From Chara braunii (taxonomy: Eukaryota > Streptophyta > Charophyceae > Charales > Characeae), in contig BFEA01000343.1 of NCBI GenBank assembly GCA_003427395.1, forward strand, positions 1,281,295 through 1,307,007: a stretch of 25,713 bases of DNA, given 5' to 3'. Within the stretch, counting starts at the first letter, position 1, and every line of letters starts with the position of its first letter. The notes under the pieces are model-generated. The model was not told the DNA's origin. It was given only the letters and a program-made list of their open reading frames with translations, and searched no databases. Below are positions 19,087-25,713 of this stretch, in pieces. The translations under genes were made by a program, and so were the position numbers.

Positions 19087-19621
19087 CCTACCTTCTCAGT
19101 CTAAGTCTACTCCCCCTACAGGACTACTACTACAGTAATGGAGATGGTTACGATTTCTGATGACATTGGAGACAGCGACATTGAGAGTACGAGTTGAGGA
19201 CTATTTCGGGATCTGATTCCATCTCTCCTTCGGAGATGTACTTGACATTGTGAGATCGACATCTGGGAGATTGTGAGACTTGGTATTCACGACATTTCGG
19301 ATTTTCGTCACTTCTGACAGTTCAAGTTATTATCTTTGGAAACATTGAGTTGACATCATCTCCCCTCTCCTCCTCCTCCGTCTCTCTCCTCTCCCCCCTT
19401 CGTCCGTGTATGATTCCAGTCCCTGGCCCTTCGTCTCTTCTCAAGGCCAGGGCAGTCACACCCGATGAATGTATGAGAGTTGTTCGATTGCAGTCCGAGT
19501 CAGGTCTGAGTCAATCCAAAGGTATCATGCCCTTCCGCTGTATTTGTATCAACTCTGTATTATCTGGTCGGTTCTGGGAATCTGCGCCATACTTATGACT
19601 GTGTTTCACAAGTATGCAACA
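18539..19621 (+). repeat. 3' LTR of the gypsy element (complete, 1,083 bp)
   Basis: It begins TG directly after the PPT and ends CA at 19621. The first 42 bp are absent from the 5' LTR and contain two adjacent hairpins: a 7-bp stem at 18540-18546/18554-18560 and a 7-bp stem at 18560-18566/18573-18579. The rest matches 10545-11584 almost perfectly. The pol stop codon falls at 18571-18573. Confidence 0.92.
19001..19084. repeat. (TC)n microsatellite in the 3' LTR
   Basis: 84 bp of TC, equal in length to the tract at 10965-11048. Confidence 0.95.
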
Positions 19622-19869
19622 TTTACGATGAGCGATCGATGCCTCGGCACAACCCACAATACAATGCAGTTCCACATCGGCTTAAATGCCACATCAGCAA
19701 GCTCTCATCATCCAGCGTGCACCCCCTATGTCACCACATAGCCTTCCAGGCACGCCCTCTTGACTCAGGGCCGCCTATACACCAACGCACAAGCGTTATC
19801 ACTGCCCCACCATTATCCAGCGAAGCACCAAACAGCTATAGCGAAGGAGCCAGCAGAGCAGCTTGAACC
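19622..19869 (-). other. Leader segment of the outer element
   Basis: About 250 bp lie between the nested gypsy element and the outer PBS. On the minus strand they are the first bases downstream of the PBS. No coding frame or motif is seen. The gypsy element thus landed close to the outer element's 5' end. Confidence 0.6.
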
Positions 19870-19882
19870 GGCTCCGATACCA
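19870..19882 (-). promoter_or_regulatory. Primer binding site of the outer element
   Basis: The plus strand reads GGCTCCGATACCA, i.e. TGGTATCGGAGCC on the minus strand, three bases inside the LTR end (TTGCA then ATT). The 12-base core and the preceding ATT are the same as in the nested gypsy element (ATTTGGTATCGGAGC). Confidence 0.82.
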
Positions 19883-19885
19883 AAT

Positions 19886-20240
19886 TGCAAGGAAAATGAA
19901 CGATAGCGAGATAGCAGAAATCCAAGTGCAAAATCACATTGAAAGCCAGCAAGTCCAACGCTGTCTAGAAAGCAGAAATGCACTGATATTCCACCAATGG
20001 AGAACCAAAGCACTGAATCCAAATGTCAATGAGAGCATAGTCTCGCCACCACCAACATATGTATCCAGAGTCCTTCCTCCTACTTAGCGCTCAGCACCCA
20101 GACTACAATCACACAGCTACTAGCAGCCTACAAATTGACAATACCACCTGTTGACATCAGCAGCAAGAACCGAAGTACATGAAGATGTTGACCTTGTAGA
20201 CCATCGCCAAGACCAGGTGCGTGCCCTCACATCATTAACC

Positions 20241-20320
<80 letters not shown>

Positions 20321-21141
20321 TGACTTGTCTACCCACGTCTTCCTTCCCATACACGAAGACCACCACCACCTCCACTCGCTATCCAAACCAAGCCCTGGCT
20401 ATGAAGGGCTGGCTATGGCGCTGCCCTCAGCAGCGCCCTGTCTTCTTCCTCGACGCCGGCGCGCGCCCGGCATCAGCTAGCGCACAGCAAGCAGCCCACG
20501 AGCGCAGGCTTCAGCAGCGCTGCCGCTTGCACAAGCCAGTGTCCGAATGTCCCCACCAGTGGTGAGCTCTTTCCTTTATGGAAAGTGCTCACCCAGTTTG
20601 CTGTCGGCCTGGGCCACATGTGTTTCCAGTAGCTTCCGTTTGGGCCAAAGTGTCAGTGCCCAGGCGCATTCAGACAGTAGCCTGGGACTGAATTGGTTAG
20701 GCCTGATCAACCACCCAGGAGTAAACGTGAGGTTCTCCCTGCTTCACCTGTGCTGCTGGAAGAGCCTAGAAGGCTCACAAATTATTTCTGATTCTCACGA
20801 CTATGGAGGATGTAACCAACTGGTGCGTGGCAACTGTCTGGCCCCCACCAAACTTGGCCAAAATTGATGAACTCAGGCCATATTGAAATTCAGGGGCCCG
20901 CCTTCACTTAGGGCGGGCTCATGCTTGCTGAAAGGTCCCCACAGGGGGATGCTGAGGAGCTAACTCGTAACAAGGCCTCGTCGAAGATCCATGCCCACAT
21001 AGGGGTTCCAACAGGCTCTGCTTGGGCCCCTCAGCCGGATCTCATAGGCCTATAAACAGGCATTGGCACATATTTGCAGGCCCGCCTTCACTTAGGGTGG
21101 CCACGGCCTTTCAGACACTGCCGAGGGACTAAATCCTCGCA
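19886..21141 (-). repeat. 5' LTR of the outer element
   Basis: This is the homologue of 1885-2852, 1,256 bp, with TG...CA ends. Relative to the other copy it has a long TC tract (20244-20315), about 195 extra bp (about 20398-20595) rich in GCAGCGC-type words, and about 30 extra bp near 20025-20065. Both copies share hairpin-forming CCCGCCTTCACTTAGGGCGGG-like motifs toward the right end (about 20897-20917; a second near 21080). Confidence 0.75.
20244..20315. repeat. (TC)n microsatellite in the outer 5' LTR
   Basis: 72 bp of TC. The corresponding place in the other LTR (2211-2224) has about 14 bp. Confidence 0.92.
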
Positions 21142-21145
21142 TTTA
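21142..21145. repeat. Right target-site duplication (TTTA) of the outer element
   Basis: TTTA directly follows the LTR end and matches 1881-1884. Confidence 0.55.
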
Positions 21146-21539
21146 GGTTTGTAGTGGAAATTAACTGCAGTTCCTTTTTTTCATACCCGGGCACCTGATG
21201 ATGTATGACGGTTCTCCTACTTTTGTGCCACAACTTTCTTTTCTATAACACCTAAGGTTGCTGTTCTTCCAAATATGTTACGTGCGTTTGTTTTAACTTT
21301 TTAGTTTCTAATACTTTCTTATAACTTTTTAATTCTTTTTATGATCCAGGATGGCAAACAAATTGCAACAATTTTTTTATTTTTTTTTTGCAGTGTTGGT
21401 TCCATGTGCGTTATCCCCTTCAAGCACTCTCTGCTGACTTGACTGGGCACGCAAATCTGCTGCGATCTTGCCCATCTGTTTTCATTGTTCATCCTGCTTC
21501 TGCAGCACGAGCTCCGATTCAGGTTTTATCTCCTCAATG
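21146..21539. other. Flank, no recognisable gene
   Basis: AT- and T-rich sequence contains a T run then GCAG at 21370-21392 that resembles a 3' splice site, followed by an 80-codon open frame (21388-21630). The frame overlaps the palindrome at 21556-21738 and no family is recognised, so no exon is called. Confidence 0.35.
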
Positions 21540-21555
21540 TGAAGATCCTGATCTG

Positions 21556-21738
21556 ACTCAAACCACCAGTACAAGGCCCATACATCGGCCGCAGGCCCCT
21601 CACTGCGACTTTCAAAGGCCAGAAAAGTGACAAAGGCCATTGACGAAGTTTATCAACGGCGGCCCGGCCCCGAGAGTTGCACTGGTGGGGACGTTCATTT
21701 TCTGCAAGGCTGGGGCCGTGTACTGGTGGTTTAAGGAT
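21556..21738. repeat. Long imperfect palindrome
   Basis: CTCAAACCACCAGTACAAGG (21557-21576 region) and the reverse complement of GTGTACTGGTGGTTTAAG (21718-21735 region) are inverted copies. Weaker inverted similarity continues inward (CACTGCGACTTTC near 21600 against GAGAGTTGCACTGG near 21671). The centre is near 21647. It could be a foldback or MITE remnant. Confidence 0.45.
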
Positions 21739-21916
21739 CTCTGGCAGGACAGCAAAACGGTTCTCAGACATTGGGAGTGGGAGGTATGTCCAATCCTTTG
21801 CTCCATACATGCAGAGGAACTTGTTAGCAGCACATGATCCCGAAAGAGTGATGTTGTCTGAAGGTGGTGGTCCTCTATAGAGTCGGTCTTTTGTTGTCGT
21901 TCCTTTGTTTGTAGTA

Positions 21917-21924
21917 CTTTGTAC
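21917..21924. repeat. Left target-site duplication of the MITE
   Basis: CTTTGTAC precedes the MITE and CTTTGTGC (22212-22219) follows it; 7 of 8 bases match. Confidence 0.5.
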
Positions 21925-22211
21925 CTAGGCTACCAGAGTGGCCCGGGTCCACTTGCCCGGCCGGGCCAAAAAGAAATAAAAAAATAAAAAAATAAAAATT
22001 AAATTTTTAATTAATTTTTTATTTTAAATTCGGTAAAGAATTTCGATGTGACCCTGAGGCAAAAGTTGTTCAGTTTATTTTTCTGCATAACATAGTTTTT
22101 TTTTCGGATTTTTTCTTTTTTTTTTCTTTTGGCTGGGACCTTCCCTAGTCCTTGCACGGCCGGGCCGGCCGGGAAAATAGGGTGACCCGGGCGGCCCGGC
22201 TGGTAGCCTAG
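21925..22211. mobile_element. 287-bp MITE with GC-rich terminal inverted repeats
   Basis: It starts CTAGGCTACCAG and ends CTGGTAGCCTAG, a perfect 12-bp inverted repeat. Inside it, GC-rich blocks (GCCCGGGTC, CCGGCCGGGCC) recur in inverted order at the right end (GGCCGGGCCGGCC, GACCCGGGCGGC). The core is made of A-rich and T-rich runs plus a unique segment (22031-22090) shared with 125-170 and 1562-1595. An 8-bp near-duplication flanks it. There is no coding capacity. At least three members of the family occur in this window. Confidence 0.7.
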
Positions 22212-22328
22212 CTTTGTGCCCATTCGTGACTAACATTTTTAGAGATGATTTTTCCCTTTTTCTTCCTCTAAGTGAGTCACTTACGCGTAGTTCTCGGAGC
22301 CTGTTTGACGACCACTGGTTCTGGTCAT

Positions 22329-22438
22329 GGGCCTAGTTGCACCACTTGCCATCCGCCAACATTTTGAATGCATCTGGACAAGCATTTGTCCAAATGCATT
22401 CAAAATCTTGGTGAATGGCGAGTGGTCCAGCTAGGCCC
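22329..22438. ncRNA. Gapless 53-bp-arm hairpin, possible small-RNA precursor
   Basis: The arms 22329-22381 and 22386-22438 are reverse complements at 46 of 53 positions without any gap, around a 4-base loop (GCAT). Of the seven mismatches, three are G-U compatible if the plus strand is transcribed, giving about 49 of 53 pairs in RNA. This resembles a plant miRNA or hairpin-siRNA precursor, but it could equally be a short foldback element. There is no evidence of expression. Confidence 0.4.
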
Positions 22439-22648
22439 TATGTCTCCAACATCCAACAGTGTTTACCAGTTCTGCAGTTCCTGAGCATTCTTGACACTCT
22501 CCGGCGAAGCTGTGGGGCTTCCCTGACCTTCCAGGTCCACTCCCCTTCATGCTTGTTTGGGAGGATAAGGAAGATCCATCTTCTGTGTAGGCCAGGCCGC
22601 CAGGGTCCTCTGCCAGCCAGGACCCTGAAACTGGTGGGTGGCGAGTGA

Positions 22649-22763
22649 CTACCTTCTTCACCCGAATAGAACTGCGGGTAACTATCGCCGTATCTGGATG
22701 ACTGAAAGTTGCACCAAATACAGTTATAATGACCGGGCGTTCTATTCGGGTGAAAGATGGTAG
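22649..22763. repeat. Second long imperfect hairpin
   Basis: The outer parts of the arms are strong: TTCACCCGAATAGAAC (22657-22672) and GTTCTATTCGGGTGAA (22739-22754) are perfect inverted copies. CTACC and GGTAG sit at the outer ends. Inward similarity continues, weaker, to CCGTATCTGG (22688-22697) against CCAAATACAG. It lies 210 bp from the hairpin at 22329-22438. Confidence 0.55.
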
Positions 22764-23820
22764 CCTCTTAACGCCTCTGAGTGTGTGTGCGTGCAGGGCA
22801 TCTCTCATCTGAGCATAGGTGGCCCATGATTTACCACCAGGGGTCTTGAGGGTACTGACAAAGTCTGGCCTCCATAAGTGTACTGCCATTCGTCTGTCAT
22901 AGGGGAGGGCTCATTGGCGTTCCAAATTTCCGATCAATGGCGACGAGGAGGGAGGTGACATTTGAAACTTGAAAGTCGACAAGGTGAACAACTGAGAGGG
23001 AGGTGGCATTCAAAACATGACTTGAAAGTTGAAATTATTATCACCGCGCGTCAATCGGGGGGAAAAAAATGTTACCGGCAGAATGTGACGGAGGGTTTTA
23101 CCGTGTACAAGCTCTTGTCGTCATGAAACTTGACAGCATCTGCTTGCTACAGGGAAGAGACGACAAGCAGACCAAAAAACGCCCAGTGCACCATATCGTT
23201 AGTAGGGCGAGTCAGGCCTATCATCCAATAGATAAAAACTTAAAAAGAAGTTTTATCCGTGTGATGGTCACATGCCATAATATCAACCAACATGACCACC
23301 ACAAGAGCAGTAAATGATAAAATGTGTTTTCTCAAACTCCCGAATCATCATCATCGTCATGACCACCACCAGCAACAATAGCAATGTTAACCATCCTGAA
23401 CAACTACTCTGCCCTTGCGACTTCTCCGGCCGCAAAGCGGTAGTGGGGAACATCTGCACTTCTCTTCTTCTTCTACTCCTTTGTCATTGCAGCACTGTGA
23501 GCAATTACACCTTACTGGGCCCTCTGGTCCGGTAGGCACTCAAAAAATATGCCAGTACCATGATGGTTGGTAATGGCACCACAAGAAATAGCAGCACAAG
23601 TCCCCCATATCTGTGATCCTCAAAAACATGGCTGCACAGCAAGTTTATGGAGCACTACCATTTTAGGGGGCTCATTGGCCTGACTTGTCTGCTGCCATTT
23701 ATCTAGGTGCCAGTGTGCCACATCATATTGCAAAAGGTCATCGTGCTCTGTTCTTGCGTATTAACTTACTATTAAGGCATAATAGGCAACCACCCTTTGT
23801 GACCATCCCCATCAGCAGGC
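22764..23820. other. No recognisable gene
   Basis: About 1 kb holds a few short frames (for example an 82-codon plus-strand frame at 23069-23317) without recognised domains or supporting signals. A small imperfect repeat occurs around 22950-23030 (GAGGGAGGTG(A/G)CATT words followed by ACTTGAAAGT). Confidence 0.35.
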
Positions 23821-23974
23821 CTTAAACCGCCAGTACCTTTCCCCTCTTGAAAATCTGAGGCGCGACGATTACCACGGAGGCCCTATTGGGCCTCCGGCAC
23901 CGGCCAGGTACAACGGCTGCCCTTGGCGCGCCGTGCCCGCAGCCGATGTATGAGAAAGGCACTGGCGGCTTAAG
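23821..23974. repeat. Inverted-repeat element with 21-bp arms
   Basis: CTTAAACCGCCAGTACCTTTC (23821-23841) and GAAAGGCACTGGCGGCTTAAG (23954-23974) are inverted copies with two mismatches. A perfect inner hairpin GGAGGCCC-TATT-GGGCCTCC lies at 23876-23895. I see no flanking target duplication. Confidence 0.55.
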
Positions 23975-24330
23975 ATTGAGATGGCAGTTTAATGTGAACA
24001 TCACAAATAAAGCACAACAGTCAGGAATCAGGATCATGCCTAAATCTCCACCCCGTGTTGATAAAGAGAAAGAGAAAGAGGAGGAAAAAAAAAAAGAAAA
24101 GACAAAAGGATCATACCTAAATCAATCATTTGGACTGTGGTGTGATGGATGCAAGTTAGCAATTTCATATTTTGGGCCTTGTGACCTTGTCCTATCGCTT
24201 GCCGAATGTGAAAGTGGCAAGTACCTTGCCCCCTTTTGTGGAAAGGTACATTCGCCAGTTTGCCTATTTGGCGAGAGGTGGATTGAGGCCCAAAGTACTG
24301 ACAACAAGAAGCACCAAGGTGACATTAGCA
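23975..24330. other. Region with open frames, no recognised gene
   Basis: A plus-strand frame (23886-24407) crosses this region and would encode Lys/Glu-rich then Cys-containing sequence. However, it starts inside the inverted repeat, passes through the short insertion at 24047-24107 and ends in the CAA/CAG tract, and the other plus frame is equally open. I do not call a gene. Confidence 0.35.
24031..24123. repeat. Short A-rich insertion flanked by 16-bp direct repeats
   Basis: GGATCATGCCTAAATC (24031-24046) and GGATCATACCTAAATC (24108-24123) match at 15 of 16 bases. They enclose 61 bp ending in GA/A-rich sequence (24064-24107). The form, target duplication plus A-rich 3' end, is that of a tiny 5'-truncated retrotransposed copy. 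Confidence 0.45.
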
Positions 24331-24776
24331 AAATGGATAAGCACAACCAACACCACCAACGACAGCAACAGCAGCAGCTGCAACAGCAACCGACAAACAG
24401 TGAATAGGTACAAGACCTGTGACAAACAACAAATGTCAAAATGCAAAATGAAGACAACAATGAAATCAGCAACACAATGACAGCAATGAAAACAACAATA
24501 AACTTGAATAAAGACAACAAGATCAAAAGGAGCACCAGCAGCAACAGCAACAATGACAGCAGCGACGACAACAACAACAGTGGCAGCAGCAAAAACAGCA
24601 ACTACAGCAACAGCAACAGCAACAGCAGCAGCAGCAGCAGCAATGGCAGCAAAGGGCAAAGGCAATATCAACAGCAGCAACACAAGAACAATATCAACAA
24701 CAACAACAGCACCGACAACATCAACAGCAACAGCAACAACAACAACAACAGTACCTGCAGCAGAAAACAGAAATAA

Positions 24777-24808
<32 letters not shown>

Positions 24809-25655
24809 AGCAAAAGAGAAATAAATGAAGTGATAAAAACTATTAAAAAGTCAGACTAAAAACAACAGAAAACAACAGCAGCGGCAGCAACAACAGCAAC
24901 TGAAAGAGAGAAATAAACGTGGTGGCCGCAGGAGATGATACGATGCAGCAGCAGCAGAAATAGCCATAGCAACAAGAGCAACAAGAGCACCGAGAGCACC
25001 AAGAGCACCAATAGCAACAAGAGCAACAAGAGCAACAAGGGCAACAAGGGCAACAAGAGCAACAAGAGCAGCAAAACCAACAGCAACAGCGACAAGACCA
25101 ACAGCCACAGTAAGAACAGAAAAAAGCAATGGCAACAACAACAGTGAGAGCAAGAGCAACGGGAACAGCAACAACAACAACATCAAGAGCAACAACAACA
25201 ACAGAAAAAGCAAGAGCAACAAGCAGCAACAGCAATAGCAGTGACAGCAACAGCAATAACAACCACAAGACCAGGAACAGCAACAGCAGCAACAGGAACA
25301 GCAACAATAGCAGCAGCAAGAGCAACAGCAATAACAGCATCAACACAAGCAATAGAAGGTGCAACAGTCAGGAGCAACAACAGTGCCAACAGAAACAACG
25401 ACAGCAACAACAGCAGCTGCAGCAATAACAGCAACAACATCAGCAACAGCAACAACAGCAGCAGCAACAAGGACAACAGCAACAACAACAGCCGCAGCAA
25501 CAACAGCAACAACTGCGACATCAATAACAAGAAGAGTACTGCAAGAACAACAACAACAGCAAACACTAGCAGCAGCAGCAGCCGCAACAGCAGCGGATTC
25601 AGCAGCAGCAGCCGCAACAACAGCGGATTCAGCAGCAGCAGCAACAACAACAGAC
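24330..25655. repeat. Degenerate (CAA/CAG/AGC)n trinucleotide tract, about 1.3 kb
   Basis: Nearly the whole stretch is built from CAA, CAG and AGC words, with inner sub-repeats such as AGCAACAAG (24969-25075) and GCGGATTCAGCAGCAGCAGC (25590-25640). It produces open frames of poly-Gln/Asn/Ser/Thr on the plus strand and poly-Leu/Val/Ala on the minus strand, in all frames. None spans the whole tract. I read it as non-coding repeat. Confidence 0.85.
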
Positions 25656-25713
25656 ATCCCCCGATTGAAAGGCTAGCAAACCATTTCTCCCGCCCTCCAA
25701 ACCGTCTTTCCTT

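Larger units (their letters stand above)
10545..19621 (+). mobile_element. Ty3/gypsy (chromovirus-type) LTR retrotransposon, nested in the outer element
   Basis: The order is 5' LTR (10545-11584), PBS, leader, gag, protease, RT, RNase H, integrase with chromodomain, PPT, 3' LTR (18539-19621). Integrase after RNase H places it in Ty3/gypsy, and the chromodomain places it with chromoviruses. The LTRs differ at four transitions plus one single-base indel over 1,040 bp and share an identical 84-bp TC tract, so insertion is recent. The 5' LTR lacks its first 42 bp, and no target-site duplication is found, consistent with a deletion at the left junction. Frameshifts, two TGA codons and RT deletions mean this copy cannot encode an intact polyprotein, though one break is probably an assembly artefact. 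Confidence 0.92.
1885..21141 (-). mobile_element. Large LTR retrotransposon (outer element), apparently non-autonomous, hosting two nested insertions
   Basis: The two ends are homologous direct repeats (1885-2852 and 19886-21141), each of form TGCAAGG...CCTC(A/G)CA. Just inside the right LTR is a primer binding site on the minus strand (19870-19882). Just inside the left LTR is a purine tract on the minus strand (2855-2867). Those positions fix transcription as minus-strand, with 5' LTR on the right and 3' LTR on the left. Removing the nested gypsy element (10545-19621) and the TIR element (5067-7118) leaves about 8 kb. The internal region shows only decayed coding scraps and no RT, RNase H or integrase motif that I can find. 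That suggests a LARD-like derivative mobilised in trans, or a very degraded autonomous copy. Confidence 0.7.

Noticed and set aside
21388-21630. 80-codon frame after a T-rich tract and GCAG, possible exon
   Set aside because: The splice-site-like signal is weak evidence alone, the frame overlaps a palindrome and no homologous family is recognised.
21526-21837. Overlapping frames on both strands
   Set aside because: Explained by the imperfect palindrome, which opens mirrored frames.
22431-22889. 152-codon minus-strand frame
   Set aside because: It runs through the hairpin at 22649-22763 and part of the hairpin at 22329-22438, with no recognised domain. A decayed LINE ORF1 was considered but no motif supports it.
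23886-24407. 173-codon plus-strand frame with Lys/Glu-rich and Cys-containing parts
   Set aside because: It crosses an inverted repeat, a 61-bp insertion and a trinucleotide tract; no domain recognised and a second frame is equally open.
24330-25655. Regular short repeats that might suggest a CRISPR array
   Set aside because: Degenerate trinucleotides without constant repeats and unique spacers, in a eukaryotic context.
24264-25676. Several 100-180-codon frames on both strands
   Set aside because: All lie in the CAA/CAG/AGC tract and give Leu-, Val-, Gln- or Thr-rich repeats in every frame; none is a gene-like sequence.

Overview
The window is repeat-dense eukaryotic (nuclear) DNA. I see no host gene, rRNA, tRNA, operon or CRISPR array. 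Gag and Pol of the intact-looking Ty3/gypsy (chromovirus-type) element in the middle resemble, from my memory of the family, the very abundant gypsy proteins predicted from the charophyte alga Chara braunii. That organism is an inference; a BLAST search would settle it. Long (TC)n, CT-rich and (CAA/CAG)n tracts and single-base Ns also fit a large, repeat-rich draft genome.

Layout. Positions 1-1721 hold a GC-rich-ended MITE-like repeat. It is apparently split by a 5'-truncated LINE on the minus strand, whose poly(A) tail is the T tract at 171-193 and whose remaining coding sequence is a zf-RVT-like C-terminus at 1122-1547. Positions 1885-21141 are one large LTR retrotransposon on the minus strand (the 'outer element'). 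Its 5' LTR is at 19886-21141, its PBS at 19870-19882, its PPT at 2855-2867 and its 3' LTR at 1885-2852, and it is bounded by the 4-bp direct repeat TTTA. I find no polymerase genes in its internal region, only decayed coding scraps, so it looks non-autonomous (LARD-like).

Two further elements sit inside the outer element. One is a 2.05-kb TIR element (5067-7118), with a near-perfect 8-bp target duplication, GC-rich subterminal repeats and a CT-rich higher-order minisatellite core. The other is a young Ty3/gypsy element on the plus strand (10545-19621), with LTRs about 99.5% identical and the order gag, protease, RT, RNase H, integrase, chromodomain. Its reading frame is broken by frameshifts, two TGA codons, RT deletions and an 81-bp duplication around an N that is probably an assembly artefact. 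The integrase D,D35E, the RT YLDD and the RNase H acidic residues are intact.

Right of the outer element (21146-23974) are a complete 287-bp MITE with TIRs and an 8-bp near-TSD, and four long imperfect palindromes or inverted repeats; one is a gapless 53-bp-arm hairpin resembling a small-RNA precursor. The window ends in about 1.3 kb of degenerate (CAA/CAG/AGC)n sequence. The nesting order agrees with the divergence seen: the outer LTRs differ by several percent and by large indels, while the inner LTRs differ at four positions plus one indel.
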